A DNA stretch of 64,000 nt from Prosopocoilus inquinatus (GCA_036172665.1 CM069877.1:23585001-23649000); one strand, 5' to 3'; positions 1-9,932 are shown, counted from the stretch's first letter. The notes: generated by a model from the letters alone, not told the origin. A program made the numbers and translations.

Positions 1-405
1 AGAGCTAACCAAACAATACGGAAACGCGGAAGTAAATAGTCCAAAGACCCCGAAAAAACTTCTTATTCTAACGAATAAATAAGAATATAATTCCCTGTTT
101 TTTGATACCTAAAGGCCTAAAAATCCTGAAAAATAAAAAATATATATATATATACAGATAAGAGCAAATCATACCCACACACCGCAAGTTAAGAGCACTT
201 TAGGAAAATTTTATCTCTGAGAGTCCTCTCCTTATGAAATATCCAGTGCAAATGCGCTTAGCTGTCTCTAACACCCCTTTATATATGATTTAGGTAGCGA
301 CATCTAGCGGATGATTTCTGACATAACAAGTACGACATCTAGCGGCCAATTTTTGACTTAAGGTATATATATCTAAATACGAACCATCAAATAACAACCT
401 ACAAA
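1..405. other. AT-rich flank of the Penelope-like relic
   Basis: No gene seen. An AT dinucleotide run lies near 131-153. The 13-mer CGACATCTAGCGG occurs twice (298-310 and 333-345), each followed by a similar TTTNTGAC stretch, so this is probably 3' terminal-repeat or UTR sequence of the element whose GIY-YIG domain ends at 406. Confidence 0.4.
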
Positions 406-944
406 TTAGAGTAAATCAAATAATACGGAATTAGATATTGGTCCGTTATCTGAATTCATTAAATTGTTTTTATTTTTCCGAATAAAAATAATTTCGTAAG
501 CATTTAATTCCCTATTATTTGAAACTTCCTTAATGAGTTTTAAATTATCCTTAATAATACTATGTCCTGTATTGTAAATATGTTGTGCAACACTTGATTT
601 CTCAAACCTATTATACCTGTAGTGACTTAAATGTTCTTTAAAACGTGTTAATATATTTCTTTTTGTTTGTCCAATATATTTACTAGTACATTCGTTACAC
701 TTAATTTCATAAATTCCAGATATCTGTTCAACATCAACTTTATCTTTCGGGTTTCCCAATAAATTCTTTATGGTATTGTTAGTTGAAAAACCTAATCGTA
801 AGTTTTGGGTTTTAAAACTATGTTTTAAACAAAGTTTTTTTAATCTCAAACCGGACAGAAAAATGAAGGGAAACACACTCAACACTCAATAGTAAGTACA
901 AAGTTTTTTTAATCTCAAACCGGACAGAAAAATGAAGGGAAACA

Positions 945-986
945 CACTCAACGTTTCGCTATAGATTTATAGCTTCGTCAGGAGTG
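945..986 (-). ncRNA. Hammerhead ribozyme-like motif, family 1
   Basis: On the minus strand: CACTC, then CTGACGA, one extra A, stem II GCTATA/TATAGC with an AATC loop, then GAAA, CGT, T and GAGTG. CACTC and GAGTG pair as stem I. The bases ACGT after GAA are self-complementary and would give a 2-bp stem III in one molecule or 4 bp in a dimer. The conserved CUGANGA and GAAA boxes are intact; the A after CUGANGA is one more than the textbook core. Confidence 0.6.
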
Positions 987-1027
987 ACTCCTGACGAAGC
1001 TATAAATCTATAGCGAAACGTTGAGTG
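986..1027 (+). ncRNA. Hammerhead ribozyme-like motif, family 1 (mirror copy)
   Basis: Mirror image of the motif at 945-986 on the other arm of the palindrome, with the same CTGACGA, stem II and GAAACGTT. The first base of stem I (986) is shared with the centre of symmetry and is G rather than C, so stem I here is 4 bp. Confidence 0.55.
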
Positions 1028-2200
1028 TGTTTCCCTTCATTTTTCTGTCCGGTTTGAGATTAAAAAAACTTTGTACTTACTATTTTCATCGGACAAGAAC
1101 AAACTTCAATTATGTTTTAAACCTTTGGTGCAAAACGGATCGAAAGGCATTTTAACAAATTTTCCTAGAGATGAAGTTGCCGTTAAAGTGCTAGAATTTT
1201 GGACCTGTTTCCTATAGCTAATCTTCCTAATCACATTATCTACTATTTGAGGGGTATAACCGTTATGAACCGCAACATTTTTAATATAATTAAGTTCTTT
1301 ATCATATCTGGGTTTAGTAAGTGGAAAAGAGAGTAATCTATTTACTAAAAAATTTAGAGCCGCGAGTTTGTGTTGTACAGAATGTTGAGATTCATTAATT
1401 ATAAACTGGCTTGTATTTGTATCTTTACGATAAATGTCGATTTCTAATTCATTTTTGCTGTTTCTAATTATATGAGTGTCTAAAAAGGGAATCGCACCGT
1501 TTTCTTCCTTTTCGTATGTAAATTTAATACTTTCAAATTATGAATTTAATTTTCCTATAAAATCCTTCAAATCACACTTCTTGATATCAAAAATAGCAAA
1601 AATGTCATCCACATAATGTAACCAAATTCTTGAAAAATACTGATCATTATTTCTTACGTCATTTTCGAATTTACTCATAAATAAATTGACCAAAAACGGT
1701 GACAAACAGTTAGCCATTGCGGTCTCTTGAACTTGTTCAAAATACTCACAATTTATTTGAAAACAATTCTGAGACATGCAAAGAGATGTGAGCCTAAATC
1801 ATTCCTCCAATTTATCTTTATCTACATTATTAACTGTCAGTAGTTCCCGCAAATAAGTTAGTGTTTCAGGTATGGGTACACTAGGATAGGTATTAATTTA
1901 TATTTACTTACATTTAGACATATACTGGCTGTTTCAAATTGAGTGTGCACTGAAGGGATCTCCTAAACCGTAAGAGATACAAATTCGGTTAAATGGAAGA
2001 AAAGTTGGAACAATCAATGTCCAATTCGTATCCATTGAGAAAATGATTTTTTTCTTATTTCTTATTGAAATATTAATAAAAATGTAAAATAATCGATTTT
2101 CTTTTTCTCTCTGAACTTCTTTTATTATACATAATTTTGAAATTTTGAATTAACTTTCTACAGGCACTTTTTGATTCTGCTTTGAATAGGAACAACCAAA

Positions 2201-2247
2201 TTCAATGTCAAACGTTTCGTCTTTCCGCGATCATCATCAGTTTCGAA
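2201..2247 (-). ncRNA. Hammerhead-like motif, family 2 (left arm)
   Basis: Minus strand shows CTGATGA followed by a decayed stem II and GAAACGTTTGAC. TTCGAA and TTGAA segments flank the motif. Both catalytic boxes are kept, but stem II no longer pairs well, so this copy is probably inactive. Confidence 0.4.
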
Positions 2248-3593
2248 TTTTTAAATACAACTTATGTCTTTTCATTGTTCTGTTCCATAGAATTTTTTCT
2301 CCTGATTGTAACGGTACATCGCACTTAATAAGTGATATTAATCTAAAGCTTAAATAATTCAGATTCTTATATGAAAATTCTATTTAATACCTAATTCCAA
2401 ATTTCCAGTTCATTTTCTTAGCTATAGTGTAAATTATAAACTATTTAAAGTTTTTCTGTATCGTTGTTTTAATAATGCATTGCACTTGCGAAAATTAATT
2501 TTTACCAACAAATATCTATTGGTTCTAATATAACTTGCTTGATTAGTATCTCAGCTTTGGTATAGGAATGAGAAAGCCTAGTTTTTAATTTTGACTCGCA
2601 CTGTTGAGTTAAAAGAAAAAGTGAATACTAATTATACTAAAAACATTTAGATATTACTGAATAGTGCCTTCTACAAAGACATTGGCAGCTAAAAACAAAT
2701 ATTTTTGTGATAAATTTGGAAGATACTTTCTACAACAATGTAATTTTTTTTTAATTTCTCTAGCACTCAGTGACTGTCAACACTTCACTATCTTTAAATT
2801 TTTTTAAATATGGTTAAGTCCAAAAATGACACTAAATATTGCCACTCGTTTTGATCCGTTGAAGTTGGCAAGTTATATCGGGACCACCATCCATAATCTA
2901 AACAGGAAAAAGTAGGTATTTTGGACATCGAAACAGTAACTAGCATTAAGATAAATAATAAGGAGAAACTAAGAAGGCGAATATTAAATTCTTACAAAAA
3001 TATTTCGCGAATTCATCTTCGACACGCTAAACAAAACATAGGATTAAGTATGGGTGTGTGTTTTGAAAACAATGGAGCACATTTCAAGGATTTACTTTAA
3101 TTTATTTATTTCACAAACTCATGTTCTTTTATAATTTTTATTCAACGTATTTATTTTGTTCTTGTAATTTAATATGTTTACACTGCTGTTTATTTGGTTT
3201 GTGTTAACCACCTAATATCATTTAGTCAAAATTTATTGGTTTTTCCTCTTCCGACAACTGAATGTTAGTTGCTAATACTTAACAAATAAAAAAAGTGGGT
3301 AGGAATAAATTTACTTATTAAGAAAAACATATTCTGACTTTACTTGAAAAAAAGGTATAAAGTATTATACTCACTGAAATCGCCAGAATAAATACTATCG
3401 ACTAGAATAATAAAACGAGATAAGAAAACGAACCAAACATTTCAAATTATGTATTAAATAAAATTTTCATATAAAATCTGAATTATTTAAGCTTCAAATT
3501 AATATCAACTATTAAGTGTTATGTATCGTTACGATCAGGAGAAAATATGCTATGGAAGAGAACAATAAAAAGATATAAGTTGTATTTAAAAAA

Positions 3594-3637
3594 TTGAAAC
3601 TGATGATGGTCGTGGAAAGCCGAAACGTTTGACTTCA
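3594..3637 (+). ncRNA. Hammerhead-like motif, family 2 (right arm)
   Basis: Plus strand: CTGATGA, T, then GG..CC bases able to close stem II, then GAAACGTTTGAC. TTGAA and TTCAA flank the motif and can pair, but the two base pairs next to the core are imperfect. Weaker than the other families. Confidence 0.4.
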
Positions 3638-3963
3638 ATTTTATTACTCCTATTCGAAGCAGAATCAAAAAGTGCCCATAGAAAGTTAAATTAGAATTTC
3701 AAAATTATGTATAATAAAAGAGACACAGAGAGGAAAAGAGAATCGATTTTTTTACATTTTTATCAAGAAGAAATAATAAAAAAAATCATTCTGTTAAGGA
3801 ATACGAGTTAGACATTGATTCATGCATCTTTTCTTCCATTTAACCATACTTGTATCTCTTACGGTTTAGATGATGATTAGATTGTTGTTAGATTTAACAT
3901 TTTTATTATTTTGTCAGTGTGATTAGGTTATTTTTAGACATTTTAGTGCTTTTAAGTTGGTAG

Positions 3964-4006
3964 CGTACTGAAGATAACAGCTTAGCTGCCGAAATACGTA
4001 TCTACG
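3964..4006 (+). ncRNA. Hammerhead ribozyme-like motif, family 3
   Basis: CGTA, CTGAAGA, a stem II built on CAGC/GCTG, then GAAATACGTATC and TACG. CGTA pairs with TACG as stem I. ATACGTAT is a perfect 8-nt self-complementary stem III, followed by C at the cleavage position. The extra base after CUGANGA is present as in the other copies. No TSD was found for this copy. Confidence 0.6.
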
Positions 4007-4119
4007 GATATAAAAATTATTGTGAGCGGAGGTTAATTTCAATTATCTCTTTAATCACAGTCTCCTTTACTATTTTAGTTTTTACTCCCTTCCTCAATTT
4101 TGATTCATCAAGTAACTAC

Positions 4120-5040
4120 AATTTTATTGGCATATGTTCACCGTGTAGAGGCAGAAGTAAAAGACTTGTTTAATAAGAATAAATTGTACCAAACTGATTC
4201 AAATATACAAAAAAAAATCCTTCTGTATAAATGCAACTAATAAAACCAATGCAAAATTTCTTGGTGTTACAATAGACTCAACATTGAATTGGCAACCCCG
4301 TATTCTTGAACTTAGTAAGAAATTATCCAAATCTGTGAAGAATAACTTGTTTAGCAGGAAAATATGCTGTACTTTTGACATATTATGATCTGTTTCATTC
4401 TTACATGATTTACGGACTCATTGCATGGGAAATGCTGTCCATTCACCCTTTAATAAAATCTTTATTTTCCAAAAATCTGCATTGCGATCAATATGTGGTG
4501 CCAAATGTGATTTGTAATATTATAAGCCTCTTTTTCAAATCTTAGAATCATGTCACTGTTTTCTCTAATTGTCTATGAAAATCTAAAACATGTAAAACGA
4601 AACATTAACCTACACACACAATTTAAGGAAGTTCATGATTTTGAAACCAGAGGACAGGATTGCCTGGTTTTCAAAAATAGAATAGTCACTCGACGCCATG
4701 GTAACTTCATGTACTTATGTCACGTGCCTCTATCAGTATTAATCTGTTTTGACTCACATTTGACTTCTAGAATAGTATGTATTCATTTTGTTATGTTCAA
4801 ACTTTCTGTACTCATGTTGTACAGAGTAAGGGCTACGAAACTGTCAAATATAATGGAGAAAATAAACAATTACAATTACTTATCTTTTAGAATCTATGCG
4901 TGTTTACTATTGCACAAAGGATTAGCTTTTGATTTCGAAAGATGTCTTTTTTGTTTTTTATTTATTAATTATCAATGACTACATGGTCAACTCAATAGGT
5001 TGAAAACTCAATTATAGACTGACACAAAATGTCATAAAAG
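4120..5040 (+). pseudogene. LINE (Jockey/CR1-like) reverse transcriptase 3' relic
   Basis: Translation in shifting frames gives KFLGVTIDSTLNW (4250-4290), then a Y..FHSYMIYGLIAW block (4385-4430), QKSALRSICGAKCD (near 4470-4510), YYKPLFQILESC, and SLIVYENLKHVK (4560-4600). This is the usual order of conserved blocks at the C-terminal end of Jockey/CR1-type LINE reverse transcriptases, downstream of the catalytic palm. Several frameshifts and stops separate the blocks and the catalytic part is absent, so this is a 5'-truncated dead copy. The last block lies at the start of a 142-codon open frame (4550-4978) whose remainder is not recognisable. Confidence 0.7.
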
Positions 5041-5042
5041 AA

Positions 5043-5131
5043 AGAAAATGCTACATAATGCTAACATTAACATTAGTGTATTAATAAAACTCGTAGTGTG
5101 AGATGCAAGCTGTGACTTTATTTTGTTTTTA
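5043..5131 (+). repeat. About 90-bp repeat, inverted copy at 8895-8987
   Basis: Nearly identical (one small indel and a few substitutions) to the reverse complement of 8895-8987; the block starts ATGCTACATAATGCTAACAT. It abuts the LINE relic on the left and could be its 3' end, or the pair could be terminal repeats of a 3.9-kb element holding the MULE transposase. I see no TSD that decides between these. Confidence 0.6.
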
Positions 5132-5511
5132 TTTTTTCTGTAATGTTTCTCTGTGAAATACTCTCCTTTACATGTTGTGTTATTTTCATGAATTAAGCTT
5201 TTTTAGGAATATACGGAACTCGTCTATTTGAGGGTAAACAACACTATGCGAATTTTTATGTATTTTATGTGATTTTTTTATGTTTTATTAAATCAAGTTC
5301 AAATATACTTATAATTTTTCGATGTACCAATTTTTATTTGAGTTAGATTATTACATATTAATTAGTTAATCAAACAGTTTTTAAATTTTCACAGTTTATA
5401 AGTTTAGTTATTGTACAGCCTCCTCTTTAGAAATATTTTTAAGTATTAGTTTTGGATTTACATTTATATTGTTAGATTAAGTTGTTAAATCAAATTGTAT
5501 AATGCCGGTAT
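5132..5511. other. AT-rich, no feature seen
   Basis: Only AT-rich sequence with scattered stops on both strands; no recognisable coding or repeat signal. Confidence 0.3.
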
Positions 5512-5724
5512 TCATAAACAAAACTTAGCTCTGCGTTCGCTTACAATTCGCTATAATTCATAAACTCTATGTATTTTCCGCATTTTGGAAAAGTATTTCA
5601 CAAATGTTCTTAAATTCTCACTGGTTATGCGCCCAAAATGCGGGAAATACATCCAGTTTCTGAAGTATGGCGAATGGTAAAACGAACGCATAGCGTGTGG
5701 TTAATTTATGATTACAGGCCGATA
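5512..5724. mobile_element. MITE-like imperfect palindrome
   Basis: The two halves are diverged inverted copies. GTATTTTCCGCATTTTGG (5570s) faces CCAAAATGCGGGAAATAC (5631-5648), and the outer parts (CTGCGTTCGCTTAC and its counterpart near 5690) also pair. No ORF. The end points and TSD are uncertain. Confidence 0.5.
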
Positions 5725-6134
5725 CGATGTGATCTCATAGGGAAGTTGTATGTGCTTTGAATTTGAATTTTATCATTTACAAAAATTAATTGTTAATGAT
5801 TAATAAAACACTAAAAACCGGTTAGTTTTTTTTTTGTTGACATTGCATTGGTGAGTCTGTATTATTTAAAAGCGAAGTTATTTCGTTGGTTAGGTTGGGC
5901 TGTCCCACTTTATTTAAATTAAAATATGGTCACTTTAGGAATTACTATCATACAAAGAGACCGTCAACGGTTCAGCTGCGTCACTTTTTAACCAAACCAA
6001 ATTCTGTTGGCGTTCCGAAATTCGCTCTCAAAATGGTCAGCCCGTTGATGATGTGGCCTTTGAAATATAGGGGTGAAAATTGAATTATTATACATTTGGC
6101 AGTGTAGCAGTACAGTAATAAGTCTATAGTTACA

Positions 6135-6458
6135 ATGTCGAGTTTTGAGTTTGTTAAAAGTGAAAGAGGGAGAAATCTACTAATTATCGCTAATTACAAA
6201 TATGCATTTCAAAAGACACTAAGTGGCGGAATAAAACGTTGGAGTTGTGCCTCTCGTTCAAAAATTATTAAGTGCAGTGCTTTTGTAAAAACCGAAGGTA
6301 CTTTGCAAACGATTGTGGAAATCAGTGCCAACCACTGTCACGAGCCAATTAGTGAAGCTGATTTGAATAGGTATTGTACATTTTTTGCTACCCAATTCTG
6401 TAGACAGGTATATTACAATTTTTTTTTGTTAACAGGCAAAGTTTTAGTCATAAAGTAA
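6135..6458 (+). CDS. FLYWCH zinc-finger N-terminal part of a MULE transposase
   Basis: Residues 1-75 match a FLYWCH zinc finger: F..S.RGR.LLI..NYKY, then W-S-C, a second C (IIKCSAF) and the closing H-C-H. FLYWCH fingers are DNA-binding modules commonly fused to MULE transposases in insects. After codon 75 the frame runs into unrelated sequence. Reading on in another frame from about 6435 (HKVKRKAVEDISEIPRKI) leads to the transposase, so an intron or a frameshift separates the halves. The AG/GT at 6407 and the ACAG at 6432-6435 enclose only about 28 bp, which is too short for a normal intron. Confidence 0.65.
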   Translation: MSSFEFVKSERGRNLLIIANYKYAFQKTLSGGIKRWSCASRSKIIKCSAFVKTEGTLQTIVEISANHCHEPISEADLNRYCTFFATQFCRQVYYNFFLLTGKVLVIK

Positions 6459-6578
6459 AGAGAAAAGCTGTGGAAGATATTTCGGAAATTCCCAGGAAAA
6501 TTATTAACAAAGCTTTAATAGAGGAAAACGTCGACACGTTAACTGTGTCGGATATTAGATAGAAAAATTAGAAACAAT

Positions 6579-7514
6579 ATGTACAACGCCCGTCGGTCTG
6601 TGATGTCAAAAATACCGACGAATATAAAAGAAGTACATTCATATGTGAGGGATTTTCCACCGACAACCAGCAAGGGAGAAATGTTTGTAATGAAGAATGA
6701 TTGTGAAAACAACATTATTATGTTCTCTTGCGAAACAAACATGACATTTTTGGCCGGCAATGTCGATTCTGTTTACATGGATGGAACTTTTGAATATTGC
6801 CCGAAATTTTTTCTACAGCTTTTTACGGTACACGGTTTTTGCAATAATCACTACATACCTATCGTATACTTTTTATTACCGGACAAAAGCACTAAAACTT
6901 ACCAAATTGCGTTTGAATATTTAAGGGAGTATTTTATACCAAAAACAGTAACTGTTGATTTCGAAATCGCCATTCACAGAGCAGTTAAGTATGTTTTTCC
7001 AACCACAGAAATAAAAGGCTGTCGATTTCATTTGGGTCAGTCATGGTGGCGTAAAATCCAAGAACTTGGTCTAGCAAAAGAATTTAGAAAAAAATATTCA
7101 GAAGTGTCTAAATTCTTGCACCACATCTTTGGACTTCCATTTTTACATCCTGCAGATGTGGGAGATTGCTTCGCCTTTGACCTAATGGAGAATAAACCGC
7201 AAGATGAATTAGTCACCAAATTTTTAGACTATTTATTGGAAAATTATATAGACAACGATGCACTATTTCCTCCGAATTTATGGGCGGAACATTCATCTTC
7301 CATCCTTCGTACCACAAATGCTTGTGAATCATTCCATTCTTTTTTTAATTCATCATTTTATACATCCCATCCCAATTTTTACACTTTTATCAATGTTTTA
7401 AAGAACTGTCAGGTGGATAGTTATATTAAACAAAGAAGCTGTCACACAGTTAGACGGATTTATGATAAGCGAGTTATTAAAAAAATCGAATTCATAGAAA
7501 ATAAAATAAGTTAG
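6579..7514 (+). CDS. MULE-type transposase domain protein
   Basis: This 311-codon frame has the MULE signature: VYMDGTFEYCPKFFLQLFTVHG (first catalytic Asp in DGTF), then VTVDFEIAIHRAV (second Asp) and KGCRFHLGQSWWRKIQELGL, the usual C/H block. A glutamate-rich helical tail follows (NACESFHSFFN). It lies just downstream of the FLYWCH segment, in the same order as full-length insect FLYWCH-MULE proteins of 450-500 residues. The joining region has stops at 6560, so the gene is either spliced in a way I cannot resolve or a recent pseudogene. It is AT-rich like its surroundings. It could be a domesticated gene, but no flanking host gene supports that. Confidence 0.75.
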   Translation: MYNARRSVMSKIPTNIKEVHSYVRDFPPTTSKGEMFVMKNDCENNIIMFSCETNMTFLAGNVDSVYMDGTFEYCPKFFLQLFTVHGFCNNHYIPIVYFLLPDKSTKTYQIAFEYLREYFIPKTVTVDFEIAIHRAVKYVFPTTEIKGCRFHLGQSWWRKIQELGLAKEFRKKYSEVSKFLHHIFGLPFLHPADVGDCFAFDLMENKPQDELVTKFLDYLLENYIDNDALFPPNLWAEHSSSILRTTNACESFHSFFNSSFYTSHPNFYTFINVLKNCQVDSYIKQRSCHTVRRIYDKRVIKKIEFIENKIS

Positions 7515-7920
7515 TTTAAGTTAGATGTGATAACTAGATTTGAATTTGTGAAAGCTGTGTCCTATGAGTTTAAACATAAATAAATTTTTTTATTTCAGTC
7601 TAATTTTACTTCTTAGTCCGCTGGTCCCTTAATCCTTCTTCGAGATCATTATAACGACTGATGATATGAAATTAACATAATCTTTTACCTGGGTCGTCGG
7701 GAGCGAATTTACCTGCAACCTTTCTCAGCGTTTAGATAAATGGTCACTTATGGGAGCGAATTTGGTGATGCCCAATTCTGTGAGGTCTGAATTATTTTAT
7801 ATTGCTACGAACTCGGCCTTCACAAATTACTCTCGTTTAATTTCACAACACTAATTAGATTACATTATTAAAAATATTCTTGCTCGTTGATAATTATGTA
7901 ATAGGAAAACCAATTCTTAA
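7515..7920. other. Non-coding flank of the MULE gene
   Basis: AATAAA-type signal near 7580 (AAATAAATTT) may end the MULE transcript. The rest holds no recognisable feature. Confidence 0.3.
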
Positions 7921-8128
7921 GGCAGCGTTCGCACGACCGTTTTCTAAAACGTTCAAGCGCTCGCTTTTTTTAACGCCGGGAATAGAAATTGTCGGTTTAA
8001 ATATAAGCGTTCTCACTAAATCGCCTTTTTCAGTGTGAACATAACTGTTAAACCTGATTTGTTCTATTCAGGGCGTTACAGAAAGCGAGGACTTGAACGT
8101 TTTAAAAAACGCTCGTGCGAACGAGGCC
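7921..8128. mobile_element. Tourist-like MITE, TSD TAA
   Basis: Inverted ends GGCAGCGTTCGCACGACCGT and GGCCTCGTTCGCACGAGCGT extend about 55 bp inward with few mismatches. TAA flanks both sides (7918-7920, 8129-8131), the target preference of PIF/Harbinger elements. 208 bp, no coding capacity. Confidence 0.75.
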
Positions 8129-8149
8129 TAATAGTTCGGACAGTATAGA

Positions 8150-8290
8150 CAGAATAGCTAGCTTCGTCAACAAAGCATATTTGTTTCACTCCTGACGAAG
8201 CTATTAATCGATAGGGAAACGTTGTGTTTTTCCAATCATATTTCTGTCAGATTCGAGATTAAAAAAACTTTTTTCTTATAAATAAAGACA
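8150..8290 (+). mobile_element. Degenerate hammerhead unit, family 1
   Basis: 8187-8228 reads CACTC, CTGACGA, A, a GCTAT/ATAGG stem II, then GAAACGTTGTG, a mutated relative of the 986-1027 motif. Flanking GCTTCGTCA (8161) in inverted orientation and GAGATTAAAAAAACTT (8256) also match the palindromic unit at 0.9 kb, so this is an older, shorter copy. Confidence 0.6.
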
Positions 8291-9321
8291 TTAATTAAAT
8301 CTGATGGACGGTAACATACCATAATAATAAGTAATATTGTTTTAAAATAAGTTGCGCATGAAATCCAGTCTGATTATGATTCTTGCTCATAAGAATTGGA
8401 GAAAGATATGAAACAAATAAAAACACTTTAGAAAACGAGCAAAAAATGTAATTTATTAACTTACTTGCGTTTCGCAATTCCGTTATTCACTTTTCATAAG
8501 GCAAATAATGTTTGCGAAATAATCAAGCAAACAGCGATTTGAATATTATCACTACACTTATTAGCCAAAATTCTATAAATAAACCTGCTGGTTTCAGTAC
8601 CATAAACTACTGTAAGTACATTAAAGTAATGCAAATATTATAAAGTACTGTAAAGAGTAGATACTTGATACTGGTACTGGAATTTCGGTAAAATACTTGA
8701 AACTTTAAGTACTTTCTACAAACACTGGTACTGATAGTGAATTTCAAAAAAAAAACTTCTGGGTACTGGGTACTGAGTACTACCAGTACTTCGTTGAGGT
8801 ACTTGCAACAGCTCTGCTAATGCATAATAACTCTTAATGACGTAAGTACATTTATGTAGATACAAATGAGTTCGATCGAGGAGCTCTTAAGAGTTAAATA
8901 AAAACAAAATAATGTTACAGCTTGCTTCATCTCACACTACGAGTTTTATTAATACACTAATGTTAATGTTAGCATTATGTAGCATTTACCCAATAATTAC
9001 TGTTGAAAACCAAGGTAAAAATTAATTTTTTCTTAAATTAAATTTAAATTTATATTTTTGAACCGTGAACTGGCCTTTGTTTTGATAGAGCGGGGCCCTA
9101 GGCTGCAGCCGATAAGAACCTAAATGCCTAAAGCCGCCGTTGTCAAAATGATTAACTAGTAGCAAGTGATCTAAATAGAAATGATTATTTCTTTTATCAG
9201 GGAGGAAAATCAGTTCTCTCGGAAGGAAATTGTATTTAACTGAGAAGACAATTAGGTTTTCCTTCAGAGTAATAAAGATTTTCTTAAATTTTCGAAATTT
9301 CGTTATGGAGGCAAAGTAATA
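8291..9321. other. Non-coding, includes a GTACT-rich stretch and the inverted 90-bp repeat
   Basis: 8595-8810 is unusually rich in GTACT/AGTAC words (for example GGGTACTGGGTACTGAGTAC near 8761). 8895-8987 is the inverted partner of 5043-5131. No ORF with recognisable homology. Confidence 0.4.
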
Positions 9322-9932
9322 GGGTCAAGTGGTGTAAAAATGAGACACTTTTTAGAACTTTCAATTTTTTAATGTGTTAAAGTCCTTCAACGGAATTGAT
9401 GAAATTTTTGTAATATGATGAAAAAACTACTGACAACTTAAAAACGTACAAAAAATACCTTTAAAAAGGTGAAATTAAATAAAAACTGTGTCTCATATTT
9501 AACCCCGAAAAAGTCTAAAAATGAGACATGCCAGGTTAAATATCATAAAATGCATGTATTAAGGGCCGGTTGCTCAGTCACTGTTTAACGTTAATCTTCA
9601 GTTAGTTTCCATCTGTTCCTATGTAAAAAAAACTGAAGATTAAAGTGAAACTGTGACTGAGAAACCCGGCCTAACAGTCATGGGCGACCTTTAGTAAAAT
9701 TTGTAAAAAAATTTATTTAATAAAAATACCTACAACAAATTAAGACATAGATAAGTAAAATAATGCTGTCTTGGATAGAAACATTTATTAACTGCAAGCT
9801 AATAAATAAATAATAAAGTATTTATAATAAGAAAACTATCGGCAGTATCGGATTATATTATTTTACCAATTTTATTTGATGTCTCATTTTTCACCTGAAT
9901 TTTACGTGTCTCATTTTTACACCACTTGACCC
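9322..9932. mobile_element. Non-autonomous DNA element with 26-bp TIRs, TA TSD
   Basis: Left end GGGTCAAGTGGTGTAAAAAT and right end ATTTTTACACCACTTGACCC are exact inverted copies extending to TGAGACAC, flanked by TA (9320-9321, 9933-9934). Several internal copies of the ATGAGACA word occur. No transposase remains; the TA target fits the Tc1/mariner/pogo group. A smaller MITE (9563-9671) is nested inside. Confidence 0.75.
9563..9671. mobile_element. Nested Tourist-like MITE, TSD TAA
   Basis: 109 bp with inverted ends GGGCCGGTTGCTCAGTCAC / GTGACTGAGAAACCCGGCC, flanked by TAA (9560-9562, 9672-9674). Inner arms pair around AATCTTCAGTT/AACTGAAGATT. Confidence 0.75.

Larger units (their letters stand above)
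831..1110. mobile_element. Palindromic hammerhead unit inserted in the Penelope ORF, 12-bp TSD
   Basis: The 12-mer TATGTTTTAAAC occurs at 819-830 and again at 1111-1122, flanking a 280-bp insert that splits an otherwise continuous Penelope reading frame. The core, 888-1084, is a perfect inverted repeat of about 98 bp per arm centred on 986. A partial direct copy of the arm lies at 831-883. Each arm carries a hammerhead-like motif. The right end (1086-1110) matches the left end of the unit at 43.64 kb in the opposite orientation. Target duplication plus shared ends show that this moved as a unit. Confidence 0.8.
406..1900 (-). pseudogene. Penelope-like retroelement relic: reverse transcriptase plus GIY-YIG endonuclease
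   Basis: Read on the minus strand, the segment from about 1900 down to 1500 gives the palm of a Penelope-type reverse transcriptase, with an AMANCLSPFLVNLFM block followed by the catalytic HYVDDIFAIF box (near 1600-1620). Translation continues through RT thumb-like sequence to about 1140. After a 280-bp insertion, the minus strand from 819 to 406 encodes a GIY-YIG nuclease, with GIYE, then a cysteine pair (IKCNEC), then KYIGQTKRN and an arginine/histidine stretch, as in Penelope endonucleases. This RT followed by GIY-YIG order is diagnostic of the family. The copy is dead: there are in-frame stops near 1538 and 1790, the 5' part of RT is missing, and a palindromic unit splits it at 831-1110. 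No known host function. Confidence 0.85.
1966..3871. mobile_element. Foldback element with about 450-bp inverted arms carrying hammerhead-like motifs
   Basis: The sequence from about 1966 to 2415 reappears inverted at about 3425-3871, with visible divergence and small indels. The outer ends match as CTAAACCGTAAGAGATAC and its complement. The roughly 1-kb interior (2416-3424) is AT-rich with no convincing ORF. Both arms contain a CTGATGA...GAAACG motif in head-to-head orientation. It could be a foldback DNA element or two inverted terminal-repeat copies of a Penelope-like element; the motif favours the second. Confidence 0.6.
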
